Shown here piece after piece: positions 16,601 through 24,404 of a DNA stretch of 34,764 nucleotides (the stretch's first letter is position 1; every line of letters starts with the position of its first letter). The notes below the pieces were generated by a model, which saw only the letters and a program-made list of their open reading frames with translations, had not been told where the DNA came from and made no database searches. Origin of the DNA: Sulfurivermis sp041678005 (GTDB lineage Bacteria > Pseudomonadota > Gammaproteobacteria > Thiohalomonadales > Thiohalomonadaceae); the NCBI GenBank assembly GCA_041678005.1, contig JBAYOW010000022.1:1-34764 (forward strand), in the 5' to 3' direction. A program made the position numbers and the translations under genes.

Positions 16601-17431
16601 GTCCACGCTCTTGCGCAAATGATGCAATGGGTCGGCCGCAATGAATTTGGCCACCTGTTGCTCATAATCAGGATAACGCTGCAACAGTATGCGACGCCCT
16701 GCATCCTGCAGCTGATATCGCTCCTCAGCAAAACTCACCGCTCCAATATGAGCGACAAAACAATCAGCACACAATACATGCCGCCAGCCCAAGGCTGCCG
16801 CACGCATGCAAAAATCATTTTCCTCCCCGTAGCCTTTGCCAAAAGCCTGCTCGTCAAACAAGCCCGTCGCATCCAGACAAGCACGGCGGATATACATGCA
16901 AAAACCTACCGCAGTGGGTATATCCACCACTTCACCAGCGTTACAGCGACGAAACAGATCATCGAGCACAGCAACCGACCAGCCCGCTGGCAGCTCGCTG
17001 CCATGCGCAAAAACCGGATAGGAACATATTGTGGCATTATTGGAAAAGGGCGTGGCAGTGCCGATGTCCGGCGCACTATCAACACAGCGACACAGGCGAT
17101 CAAGCCAGCCATCAGCAACTTCAGTATCGCTGTTTAACAACACCACATCCCGATCTGGATGCAGCGCCATGCCACAGTTTACAGAACGGACAAAGCCAAG
17201 GTTGTCATCATTGGTCAATAGCGTAAAACGTCCCAGTGCCGCCTCTTGCTGCAACCAGGCCGATAATTCCGGCTCAGGGCTGCAATCATCGACCACCACC
17301 AGCTCAAAGGGCACCAGCCCCACGCTTGCCAACACGCTCTCGATGCAGTTGCGAGTTAAGGCATATCCGCGATAGACGGGGATGATGACATCAACATTCG
17401 GCGAAGGGAGGTATTGCGAACTGGCGCTCAT
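13700..17431 (-). CDS. Giant four-module glycosyltransferase (GT2-GT4-GT2-GT2)
   Basis: A 1243-residue protein from ATG 17431; an in-frame TTG at 17470 would add 13 residues. Module 1 (about 10-260) is a GT2 enzyme of rhamnosyltransferase style: DVIIPVYRGYALT, VVVDDCSPEP, LLNSDTEV and GEENDFCMR. Module 2 (about 275-630) looks like a GT-B/GT4 enzyme: SHDRGGGVEKHL at the start, a Cys-rich patch (YLCPQIH, CGEPDETGCNACL), and PETYSYTLSAALRAGLPVA as the donor-binding region. Module 3 (about 680-930) is GT2: ISIVTWNSASWL, VRDNGSSDD, ISNVDLELEP and GEDVELSYRLRDHG. Module 4 (about 985-1225) is GT2: VSLIMRTAGC, IIDDGQ, FLDGDGLLY and YEDWHLW. Such fused enzymes occur in O-antigen and capsule loci exported by ABC transporters. 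Single-chain fusion would let one protein build much of a repeat unit. Confidence 0.88.
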   Translation of the reverse strand: MSASSQYLPSPNVDVIIPVYRGYALTRNCIESVLASVGLVPFELVVVDDCSPEPELSAWLQQEAALGRFTLLTNDDNLGFVRSVNCGMALHPDRDVVLLNSDTEVADGWLDRLCRCVDSAPDIGTATPFSNNATICSYPVFAHGSELPAGWSVAVLDDLFRRCNAGEVVDIPTAVGFCMYIRRACLDATGLFDEQAFGKGYGEENDFCMRAAALGWRHVLCADCFVAHIGAVSFAEERYQLQDAGRRILLQRYPDYEQQVAKFIAADPLHHLRKSVDMARLADGSRIVVLAVSHDRGGGVEKHLRDFAASHAEQIELLTLEPRADGWVSVFWNRPNEGFVWGFRQEHAASMLPWLVESCQVQRLYIHHLLGYEASTLQALQGLGLPYDMMLHDYFYLCPQIHLQRAEHTYCGEPDETGCNACLKQRPVTDVTSIAAWREHYSKLLEDAERVFAPSVDALQRYHRYFPSCKLQLLPHDETYAKAMPVVAPLLAQDEPLHVVVLGALGYAKGFEALRQVALRAQEQGLPLRFTLLGYGDALLPQYPLTSLLVTGRYRDESLAAWLERLQPHLLWFPAQVPETYSYTLSAALRAGLPVAVTDLGALPERVAGREWSWVLAWDSSPQDWLDYLLTMRSKHFLPALSPPRIPAVDSTEVVTGDYAAALPAKATRHKPLVTGRQVYRLLHAYPLLEISIVTWNSASWLDDFFTSLCQGSYPLEQIRLLVRDNGSSDDTVKRLRDWLARLTGRLAGSELECGDNIGFGAGHNANLSHATGELFLISNVDLELEPEALLRAVETAMADDLDVACWEFRQKPFEHPKHYDPISLETTWASAACLLLRTAALRAVGGFEPRIFLYGEDVELSYRLRDHGYRLRYLPRAACWHHAYERPEQVKPLQFLGAVYAGVALRMRYADKSEIRAGWLSLLKLLFDKAVPVSRRELCSVAWRLLRDARYYGATRATGGANFPFNGFDYEIARAGGFHACPAVGLATPKVSLIMRTAGCTAEIVREMLLSVRNQTYPNLELVIIDDGQTQVRRLCNELVAAELTVLCRSLPGVSRAHAGNAALELASGEFVGFLDGDGLLYADHIETLAGELVRQPDCDAVYASCMKVFTDNAVATAKQGWAENREIVHNMPFSFSRLWIWNHIPIHTVMFRRSLYLQQGGFAEELTAYEDWHLWVRYSMKNTFCSIDKTTAIQRHGSWSPVEPDGARGVVEAMIHQLARQHRPQDFQVMLDELALARAGQ

Positions 17432-17587
17432 ATTGAGTATGGGACCAACGGCAAAACATGACTGGAACAAAGCCGAAGCGTCATATTTAAGTCATCACAA
17501 ACAGATAAATTGAAGGCAGCGCAAAATAACATATCCACCATCCCGGAAAACGATACCAATACTGTGTCTGTGAGAGACAACAATCAG

Positions 17588-18898
17588 CTAGTTTGGTTTT
17601 CGTAGCAATAAAGCCGCATCATCATTCCATGCCCACGGCCGGTTAACTCGCCACAAATTATCGGTACGCGTGATTAAGGCATGCATGGTTACGCCCTGGG
17701 CGGCCATGTGTTCAGTAACGGCAGATAACTGCTGTTCCATATGCAAATGCCGTCGATGCGATACCAGTCCAATTTTTCTTAGCAAACGATCGTACCAGGA
17801 AGGTGCATTAACTGAAGGCATAGGCGACGCTGGCAACTGTAGTGGCGGGGGGGTCAAGGCAAAAGGGCCAATCTCGCGGTTTTCTGCCTTGCTATTGCTC
17901 CATTCACAATGCATACCATGAGTCAGCGCCAACAGTTCGATCAATTCAGTATGATAGAAGCGCACATGCTCCGGGTCGCGCCAGAAGCCCAGCAACTGGG
18001 AGCGTAGTGACTCCGGGTTGGGAAATACCAGTAGCAGCACACCACCAGGACGCAACGCTCGTGCCAGCAAAGCCAGCAACCGCTGCACTGCATCAAAGGG
18101 CAGATGTTCAACAAAATGCGAACAATAGATGCCATCACAGGAAGATGGGTTCGCCTCCAGATATTCCAGCTCATCCTCACACGCCACATCCAGGCCCATG
18201 CCACGCGCATATTCTGCAATGCGCGGGTCTCGCTCTACCCCACGTGCCTTGATGCCATGCTGAGCCAGCGCGGCAAGAAATACGCCTGCACCGCAACCGA
18301 CATCAAGCACTTCCTCGCAGCCGGCAAAATGCCCTACATAGCTTTGTTGCATGCGCAACAGCAAAGGATGGTCACGCAGCGCAAACTCATACAGCGCATA
18401 ATCCCATGAGCGTTGCCCGCTCACACGACTGAACTTGTCCAGCTCAGCCGCAAGATTTTCTGGTTCGATCCGGCGGGGCAATAGCGGAAGCTCAGGCGCC
18501 TTCTCAGCTGTAACCACCAGCGCAGTCAGGCCTTGCATGGCATCAAGCAACACAGTGCGTGTTGTTGCATCCTTATCTGTCATCTGTAGCGGCGCGGTCA
18601 GATACAGATAGACAGGGATCTCCAGCAGTCTGCTAACCCGCAACAGGTCGAGCGTGCAACCATATAGACCACACACCACTACTGCCCGCGCTTGCGTCTT
18701 CAACAATGTATTGGCCAGCGCACGATTGAGCACATGCTGCGCAAAACCACTCTGTAATGGCCGTGTCGCGGCTGGTATTACGATAGTTTCGGCAGAAATA
18801 TTCTCGGCAGTTTGCTGATCATCAAACTGAAACAACAACAGTCGCGCCTGTGGTGGCGGCAATGAGCTACCTGCTTCTGCGACCCACAGCACACTCAT
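17588..18898 (-). CDS. SAM-dependent methyltransferase of the polysaccharide cluster
   Basis: A 436-residue protein. The class I SAM-binding domain is at about 190-330: VLDVGCGAGVFLAAL (motif I), GVERDPRIAEYA with the acidic residue of motif II, CSHFVEHL (motif IV), and LRPGGVLLLVFPNPES. The first ~150 residues form an unrecognised alpha/beta domain, with a run like VVCGLYGCTLDLLRVSRLLEIPVYLYL, perhaps a remnant of a GT-B fold. The C-terminal ~90 residues are helical. ATG 18898 overlaps the stop of the upstream acyltransferase by four bases (ATGA), so the two are translationally coupled. The likely role is O-methylation of a sugar in the exported glycan. By analogy with WbdD in E. coli O8/O9a, it might cap the chain end, but no kinase domain is seen and this is inference. 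Confidence 0.82.
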   Translation of the reverse strand: MSVLWVAEAGSSLPPPQARLLLFQFDDQQTAENISAETIVIPAATRPLQSGFAQHVLNRALANTLLKTQARAVVVCGLYGCTLDLLRVSRLLEIPVYLYLTAPLQMTDKDATTRTVLLDAMQGLTALVVTAEKAPELPLLPRRIEPENLAAELDKFSRVSGQRSWDYALYEFALRDHPLLLRMQQSYVGHFAGCEEVLDVGCGAGVFLAALAQHGIKARGVERDPRIAEYARGMGLDVACEDELEYLEANPSSCDGIYCSHFVEHLPFDAVQRLLALLARALRPGGVLLLVFPNPESLRSQLLGFWRDPEHVRFYHTELIELLALTHGMHCEWSNSKAENREIGPFALTPPPLQLPASPMPSVNAPSWYDRLLRKIGLVSHRRHLHMEQQLSAVTEHMAAQGVTMHALITRTDNLWRVNRPWAWNDDAALLLRKPN

Positions 18899-20055
18899 CG
18901 TCTTTCTCCTCGTCGCAGTCGCATCATTGGTCGTTCAATGAAAGCATAAGATAAAGATGCCAACAAAAAAGTGATCAATACAGCGGCACTGAGTAATCGC
19001 GGCAGGTTATAGCCCTCATGGCCGAGAATGAAATCGCTTTTCAGCAACCACCCCATCACTGGATAATGCCACAGATAGACGCTGTAGCTGATTAGCCCAC
19101 AAAATATCATCACACGATTACCAAATAGCCCATTGGCCAGCCGACAGCCACTTACGCCGGCGAATAATAAAGCGCTAATCGCGGTGCCAAATAGCGGTGT
19201 CCAGGTGTAAAAGATCAGGCTGTGCTGCCAGTAGTCCAGATAGTTATAGTGCATCCAGTACAGTGTAGCGACCACAATAAGCAAGGCGCTGGTTGTAATT
19301 GCAGCAAGATAAAAATTGGACAACTGCGCCAGACCCAGGCGCGCACGATTGACATATAGACCAGCACCCAGCATACCCAGGCCAAAGGAATCTAGTGATC
19401 CAGGCAGCTGATAGGCCATCAGCAGACGCACCGGCACTGTTTCTGCTGCCAGCAGGCTGATAGTGACGCCACGCCAAAGCAGCATCGATCCGACCACTGT
19501 CGCCAACAACAGCCACCAGCGGCTGGGTCGTAACAAAAATGCCATCAAGGGCAAGACCAGATAAAAACTGAATTCGATCGGCAGCGTCCACCACACGCCG
19601 TTGAGTGGTGTGGTTCCTAGCGGTGGCGGTACAAACAGCATAAGCAGGTGTCGCCACACTGCACCAAGATCATTCAGCGGGATTTGCCCATGCAGCACGA
19701 TGGCCAGCAATAGCAGCAGCAAAAGCTGGGCATAGTAAGCAGGAAAGACACGGACAACGCGACGAAACAAGTAGCGGCCTGGCGCAGGGCGTTCTCGCAT
19801 CCCCGCCTGCCAGGCAGCAAAAGGCAGGGCGAGCAGAAAACCCGACAGCACAAAAAATATGGGTACGCCAGCCCAGCCGATGGAAAAAAACGGCGTCAGA
19901 TCCAGTGTCCAGTCGCCCAGCGGGAGATTGATACGACGTGGCACAGCGATAACCCAGGCGTGATAGAACAGCACCCATAGCGCAGCCCAACCGCGTATGC
20001 CGGTCAGCGCACGATAGTGCTGTTGCTCCACATGAAAAAGTTTAAATATTCCCAC
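18895..20055 (-). CDS. Membrane O-acyltransferase (acyltransferase 3, OafA-like)
   Basis: An inner-membrane acyltransferase that probably acetylates sugars of the exported polysaccharide. It has about ten hydrophobic segments. Family hallmarks are YRALTGIRGWAALWVLFYHAW near the start (the R..A..V..FH-type motif), GVPIFFVLSGFLLALPF (the conserved F-x-L-S-G-F-L), and FSFYLVLPL. A start at GTG 20055 gives 386 residues, the normal size. It is preferred because AGGGGAG lies four bases upstream and the family's N terminus begins about 15 residues later. An in-frame TTG at 20136 is possible but adds an atypical 27-residue extension. It lies between wzm and the methyltransferase, overlapping the latter by four bases. 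Confidence 0.88.
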   Translation of the reverse strand: MGIFKLFHVEQQHYRALTGIRGWAALWVLFYHAWVIAVPRRINLPLGDWTLDLTPFFSIGWAGVPIFFVLSGFLLALPFAAWQAGMRERPAPGRYLFRRVVRVFPAYYAQLLLLLLLAIVLHGQIPLNDLGAVWRHLLMLFVPPPLGTTPLNGVWWTLPIEFSFYLVLPLMAFLLRPSRWWLLLATVVGSMLLWRGVTISLLAAETVPVRLLMAYQLPGSLDSFGLGMLGAGLYVNRARLGLAQLSNFYLAAITTSALLIVVATLYWMHYNYLDYWQHSLIFYTWTPLFGTAISALLFAGVSGCRLANGLFGNRVMIFCGLISYSVYLWHYPVMGWLLKSDFILGHEGYNLPRLLSAAVLITFLLASLSYAFIERPMMRLRRGERR

Positions 20056-20183
20056 ACGGCTCCCCTGTGGTACACAATTCACCGTTGGAATATATGATAG
20101 GTAGGCGGGCCTTAGTCCGACAATATCCGTCCTCAAGCAAAACTACAGCAACCTTAAACCATGCCTATAATTTCACCGCCACC

Positions 20184-21011
20184 TTACAGCACATCAGCAA
20201 AGCCGCTGCGCATTTTCTGAAACCACGCATAACCACCCCAACAAGTCAGCAGTGCAGCCAGCCAGTACAGCGCCAGCGGTGCAGGTTCAGGCCAGGTGCC
20301 AAAAATAAGGCTGTTGCGTGCCTCGATGATTACGTAGGTAAGTGGGTTCAGGAAATACAGATCTTGATACGCCTCCGGCACGACAGATAAAGGATAAAAT
20401 ACCGGGCTGAGAAACATTAATGCCGTTGCCACAAAGCCTGCTACATGAGTGGTATCACGCACATACACACCTAGAGCGGCAACAAACCATGAGATACCGA
20501 GCAAAATGAAAGCAAAAGGCACAAGCAGTAGCGGTAAGGCTAGTGCTGTTAACGCAATGCCACTGCCACTAAGTAATAAAAATGCTACCAGTACAACAAG
20601 GGCAAGCAGAAAGTGAAACAGGCTCGCGCCTACCGTTACCCAGCTCAAAGCCTCCAGCGGGAACACCACCTTTTTTACAAAATTAACATTACCTATTATC
20701 AGCAATGGTGAGCGAGTCAACACTTCAGACAGAAACCCATGCAAGATAATCCCACAAAACAGGACGGCGGCAAATTCACCATCCACATTCCTGCCCTCGC
20801 CCCAGCGGACCTTGAATACAAATCCAAAGATAAAAGTATAAATCGCCAAGAGCAATATTGGCGTCAGCAGGCTCCACAACAAGCCCAGCCACGACCCACG
20901 ATAGCGGCCAGATACTTCTCGCCGCACCATGCCAAACAATAAATATCGACTGCGCCAGACAAACACAAATGCCGCCAGCAGGGAGCGCGATGATTGCCCT
21001 GGATTATGCAT
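20184..21011 (-). CDS. wzm: ABC-2 type polysaccharide export permease (Wzm-like)
   Basis: A 275-residue inner-membrane subunit of an ABC transporter for lipid-linked polysaccharide. The cytoplasmic N terminus LVRREVSGRYRGSWLGLLWSL-type motif (here in VRREVSGRYRGSWLG) is a hallmark of Wzm/KpsM/TagG permeases. About six membrane helices follow, and LSPVFYPLSVVPEAYQDLYFLNPLTYV near the end is the typical last-loop signature. Its ATG lies inside the 3' end of wzt (8-base overlap), so the two subunits are coupled. It pairs with the Wzt-like ATPase to move the completed glycan across the inner membrane. O-antigen, capsule or teichoic-acid-like substrates cannot be told apart, but the Gram-negative context argues against teichoic acid. 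Confidence 0.93.
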   Translation of the reverse strand: MHNPGQSSRSLLAAFVFVWRSRYLLFGMVRREVSGRYRGSWLGLLWSLLTPILLLAIYTFIFGFVFKVRWGEGRNVDGEFAAVLFCGIILHGFLSEVLTRSPLLIIGNVNFVKKVVFPLEALSWVTVGASLFHFLLALVVLVAFLLLSGSGIALTALALPLLLVPFAFILLGISWFVAALGVYVRDTTHVAGFVATALMFLSPVFYPLSVVPEAYQDLYFLNPLTYVIIEARNSLIFGTWPEPAPLALYWLAALLTCWGGYAWFQKMRSGFADVL

Positions 21012-22422
21012 CGGCAGACTCAGCTGGAGGAGGTTTTGCCACAGTCATTTCGATGGCACTCATAGGCACGCCCATCAGGCCAAATACCATGTGCGAGGCA
21101 TGACAACGAAACACCAGCGCCTCATGTATCCAGTGGTGCAGAATATGATTTTCCTGGCTGCCTTCAGTGATGCTGACTGTAACTACGTAATCACCGACCG
21201 GCAGATAAGGCATGCGAAACAAAAAACGTGCTGTAGCCTGTTCGCCACTCGCAAGTCGAAATGGATTATCCTGGTAGCTTAGATATGTGTTTTCACCAAA
21301 TAACACCTGGCCAACACGGTCTTTGACCATGAAGCCAATGATCGCGCCATCGATATCCTGCGCTGCCGTATAACAGACCTTGAGCGCCACCGGTTCACCA
21401 CCAACCACCCAGGCCAGCGGCCGGTCGTCTTCGCTATGAAAACCCACATGAGTAATATGCGCGCCACCAATGCCAAAGCCTTCAGCCAATGAATCAAAAG
21501 AGGGCACTTCCATGTCATTGCGTAAATTCGAATGTATCAGCAATTCACGGCGGATATCCGCACGAAAGGCTGTTGAAGTTGCTTGTTGCCGTTTTGCTGC
21601 GCCAATATCAATGGGAGACACTGCCTGCTGATTGGCATAGACATGCTCCATATACGCATTAGTAACGCTTTTAACATCGCCGTTCATGCGCATCTCGCCA
21701 TGCTCCAGCCAGATTGCCCGATCGCACAGCCCGGTTACCAGGCCAACATCATGGCTTACAAACAGCAAAGTGCCATGTTCGCGAAACCGACGGAGAAAAC
21801 GCATACATTTCTGCGTGAAGAGCACATCGCCAACCGCCAGCGCCTCATCTATAACCAGAATATCTGCATCGACATGTGCCGCTACCGCAAAGGCCAGCCG
21901 CAGAAACATGCCGCTTGAAAAATGTTTGACAGGTTGCCAGGCGAAATCGCCGATATCGGCAAAGGCGAGAATATCATCCAGGCGATCATCAATCTCTTGA
22001 TGGGTCAACCCGAGGATCGTGGCGTTGAGAATGACATTTTCCACGCCGGTGAATTCAGGATTGAAGCCAGCGCCAAGCTCCAGCAGTGCCGCCACCCGAC
22101 CATGGATCTGCACCTCACCATCACTCGGGCGTAAGGTGCCACAAATCAACTGCAATAAAGTCGATTTACCCGAACCGTTGCGGCCAATAATACCGATTGT
22201 CTCACCACGCTGGATTTCAAAATCCACTCCGCGCAAGGCCCAGAAATCACGACCAAAACGCCGTGCGCCAGGCCAGAACTGGCGTAGCATGCGATGATGA
22301 GGGCGATCATAGATTTCATAACGTTTACCAAGGCCATATGCTCGCACAACCACATCAGTGGAACCCAAGTGGCACTTTGGCGAAGGTAAGGCAGAAGAAG
22401 GCATTTTCAAACTAAATTGCAC
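21004..22422 (-). CDS. wzt: Polysaccharide ABC transporter ATPase with C-terminal glycan-binding domain (Wzt-like)
   Basis: A 472-residue ATPase that powers export by Wzm. The Walker A motif GRNGSGKST is at residues 80-88. The signature HFSSGMFLRLAFAV and the Walker B segment ILVIDEALAVGD follow, then the H-loop LFVSHD. Residues about 290-470 form an extra beta-rich Wzt_C-type domain (GGAHITHVGFHSEDD, FRMPYLPVGDYVVTVSITEG, HASHMVFGLMGVPMS). In O8/O9a systems such a domain binds the modified non-reducing end of the chain. Its presence, with a methyltransferase in the same operon, suggests that chain length is set by a terminal modification recognised before export. The start is GTG 22422 with only GAG as Shine-Dalgarno; an ATG six codons later is the alternative. 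First gene of the operon. Confidence 0.93.
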   Translation of the reverse strand: MQFSLKMPSSALPSPKCHLGSTDVVVRAYGLGKRYEIYDRPHHRMLRQFWPGARRFGRDFWALRGVDFEIQRGETIGIIGRNGSGKSTLLQLICGTLRPSDGEVQIHGRVAALLELGAGFNPEFTGVENVILNATILGLTHQEIDDRLDDILAFADIGDFAWQPVKHFSSGMFLRLAFAVAAHVDADILVIDEALAVGDVLFTQKCMRFLRRFREHGTLLFVSHDVGLVTGLCDRAIWLEHGEMRMNGDVKSVTNAYMEHVYANQQAVSPIDIGAAKRQQATSTAFRADIRRELLIHSNLRNDMEVPSFDSLAEGFGIGGAHITHVGFHSEDDRPLAWVVGGEPVALKVCYTAAQDIDGAIIGFMVKDRVGQVLFGENTYLSYQDNPFRLASGEQATARFLFRMPYLPVGDYVVTVSITEGSQENHILHHWIHEALVFRCHASHMVFGLMGVPMSAIEMTVAKPPPAESADA

Positions 22423-22487
22423 AACTCAAGATAAAGGAGCGTAAAAGAGATTTTGACCAATAAAGTCAGCCTGTGCGGACATAAAAT

Positions 22488-22493
22488 ATTATA
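22488..22493 (-). promoter_or_regulatory. Possible -10 box for the wzt operon
   Basis: On the minus strand this reads TATAAT, a perfect sigma-70 -10 box, about 66 bases upstream of the wzt start and in an AT-rich gap. The -35 region at correct spacing is poor (GCTTAT), so this is only a candidate. Confidence 0.35.
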
Positions 22494-22576
22494 CATCAAG
22501 CTATCCCTGATAAGCGATAGAACCAGGAAACCTCTGAATAATGAAGTCAGGGTTTTTGTGCACCAGCAGCATGTAG

Positions 22577-23110
22577 CTAGTGCTGATTATTTTTTTTGCC
22601 ACCCGGCACATCGCGGATTTCAAATGTCATTGTGCTCAGATCGCCAAAGATGTAACTGGAACGCGGGCCAATTTCCGCCACGGTGCCGGGATTGAGTAAT
22701 AAAGTATTGCCGCCTTTGATATTGGGGATATTCTTGATCGCAGGGCGATGATCGTGACCACAGCAAACAATGTCCCAGTCACCTGTTAGCGCCATGGCAT
22801 GGGCATAGTGTGGGTAATGCACAAGAAAGATACGTTTGCCGCCCTGCTCCAGGCCGGCATCCTGCCCATGATAAAAAAACACGCTATTTGGTTCCTGCGC
22901 CAGCATGAACATGGCATAGGTATCACCCATATTATTGCCGTGGATGACATGTACCGGCAGACCTAGCTTTTGTAACGGCCGCAAGGCGGTAGGGGAGACG
23001 ACATCACCACAATGCCAGACTATCTGGGCCCCAAGCTCCTTGGCCTCGGCAACAGCGGCAGTCAACAGGGGGCGATTATCGTGGCTATCGGAAACGAGAC
23101 AAATTTTCAT
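22577..23110 (-). CDS. YfcE/MJ0936-like metallophosphodiesterase
   Basis: A 177-residue calcineurin-like phosphoesterase of the small YfcE/MJ0936 group, hydrolysing phosphodiester bonds with two metal ions. The five metal-binding blocks are visible: SDSHDN (residues about 7-12), HCGDVV, HGNNMGD, the histidine in FLVHYPHYAH, and CCGHDHRPA. The natural substrate of this group is unclear. ATG 23110 is chosen because MKICLVSDSHDN is the canonical family start; a longer reading frame to 23161 would overlap the upstream PLD gene and adds unrelated residues. It follows the PLD protein by 17 bp on the same strand, so both may be co-transcribed. Confidence 0.87.
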   Translation of the reverse strand: MKICLVSDSHDNRPLLTAAVAEAKELGAQIVWHCGDVVSPTALRPLQKLGLPVHVIHGNNMGDTYAMFMLAQEPNSVFFYHGQDAGLEQGGKRIFLVHYPHYAHAMALTGDWDIVCCGHDHRPAIKNIPNIKGGNTLLLNPGTVAEIGPRSSYIFGDLSTMTFEIRDVPGGKKNNQH

Positions 23111-23127
23111 GAGTGACGGTGTTTTGA

Positions 23128-24321
23128 TCAAGGTTTGCGTTGGCTGAAACGCTCCAGCCACAACTCAATTGTACCCCAGAAGCGTTCCTGTAGTCGCCGA
23201 TACCATGGCCGCTGCTGCCATTCAGCAAGTAAATACTCGTGACTTTGAAGAAAGTTCTGGCTGAACAGCTCAGCCACCTGCGCGGCCAATTCATGATCTT
23301 CGACTTCCTGCTCAGCCTCCAGATTCCAGCTGAAATTCCAGCGATCAATATTGCTGGAGCCGATGGATACCCAGGTATCTACAAGACATACCTTGGAATG
23401 CTGGAAGCGCGGTTGCAGCTCAAAGATGCGCACGCCAGCGAGCAGGAGCTTGTCGTAGTAGCGCCGTCCGGCATGTCGCACCGCCGGGTGATCGGTGATA
23501 TGCCCTGGTAGTAACAGGCGCACATCCAGTCCCTGTCGTGCAGACCGCTTCAACAGGCGACGAATCTTGCGGGAAGGAATGAAATAGGCAGTAGCGATCC
23601 AGATACGCTGCTCGGCGCTGCGCAAATGGTTAACCAGTGAGCGCTTGATATCCATGTGCAGCGGCGCATTAAGTACAACGCGTCCCGTAGCGTGAGCCAC
23701 AGCCTGTGTTGCCTGGTCCGGAAAGTCCGGCAAGGCAGTTCGTCCCGTGGCAGCGACTGAATGCCAGACTTGCTTGAAGGAGACCTGCCAATCAGTAACA
23801 CAAGGGCCGTACACTGCCAGCATGACCTCATGCCAGGGTTCGCCATCCTGCGGTAAAAATTCATCGGTAATGCCGGTGCCGCCGATAAAGGCCACCGTGC
23901 TATCCACCACCAGCATTTTGCGATGATCACGCAAAAGGTTGCGCCGTAGATTGCCATAACGCAATGGGTTATAGAATGACAGGTCTATGCCAGCGGCAGA
24001 CAGACGTTGCCGACAAGAGGGCATCAGTCCTCGCGCACCAAAATCATCCAGCAGTAAAAATACCTGTACGCCGCGCTGGGCGGCAGCGTTGAATGCGCTA
24101 ATGAACTCGCTGGTGATAGTGCCTGTTTCAACCAGATACATTTCCAGCAAGATATAGTGCCGTGCCTCAGCTATGGCTGCGAGCATGGCCGGAAAGAACT
24201 GACCACCATCGACCAGGAGCGTGAAGTGGTTGCCACTACGCCAGGGAAAACGCGTGCGGCTCAAGGGAAATGGCGGGGTCACGACACTTGGCCCATATGT
24301 TTCACCAGGGCATGAGAACAA
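23128..24321 (-). CDS. Cardiolipin synthase-like phospholipase D family protein
   Basis: A 397-residue PLD-superfamily enzyme resembling cardiolipin synthase B. It probably makes cardiolipin from phosphatidylglycerol (or phosphatidylethanolamine and phosphatidylglycerol) at the inner membrane. It has two HKD motifs: HRKMLVVDSTVAFIGG (around residue 130) and HSKVCLVDTWVSIGSSN (around 315). The segment LLVDGGQFFPAMLAAIAEA at the beginning is typical for ClsB. It has no N-terminal membrane helices, unlike ClsA. The start is unclear: the frame opens with TTG at 24321 and has no good Shine-Dalgarno; a GTG 13 codons later is an alternative. Other PLD phosphodiesterases are possible but less likely given motif spacing. 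Confidence 0.85.
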   Translation of the reverse strand: MFSCPGETYGPSVVTPPFPLSRTRFPWRSGNHFTLLVDGGQFFPAMLAAIAEARHYILLEMYLVETGTITSEFISAFNAAAQRGVQVFLLLDDFGARGLMPSCRQRLSAAGIDLSFYNPLRYGNLRRNLLRDHRKMLVVDSTVAFIGGTGITDEFLPQDGEPWHEVMLAVYGPCVTDWQVSFKQVWHSVAATGRTALPDFPDQATQAVAHATGRVVLNAPLHMDIKRSLVNHLRSAEQRIWIATAYFIPSRKIRRLLKRSARQGLDVRLLLPGHITDHPAVRHAGRRYYDKLLLAGVRIFELQPRFQHSKVCLVDTWVSIGSSNIDRWNFSWNLEAEQEVEDHELAAQVAELFSQNFLQSHEYLLAEWQQRPWYRRLQERFWGTIELWLERFSQRKP

Positions 24322-24404
24322 GCCCTGGTTTTGCTGAAATCATAAAGAGTTGTTTCTATTTGCATAAAAACCAATATAGCCAAATGCTTTTCTTGCTAGA
24401 CCAT

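Noticed and set aside
22577..23161. Longer start for the YfcE-like protein overlapping the PLD gene
   Set aside because: The canonical family start MKICLVSDSHDN lies at 23110, so the upstream part is an open frame only.
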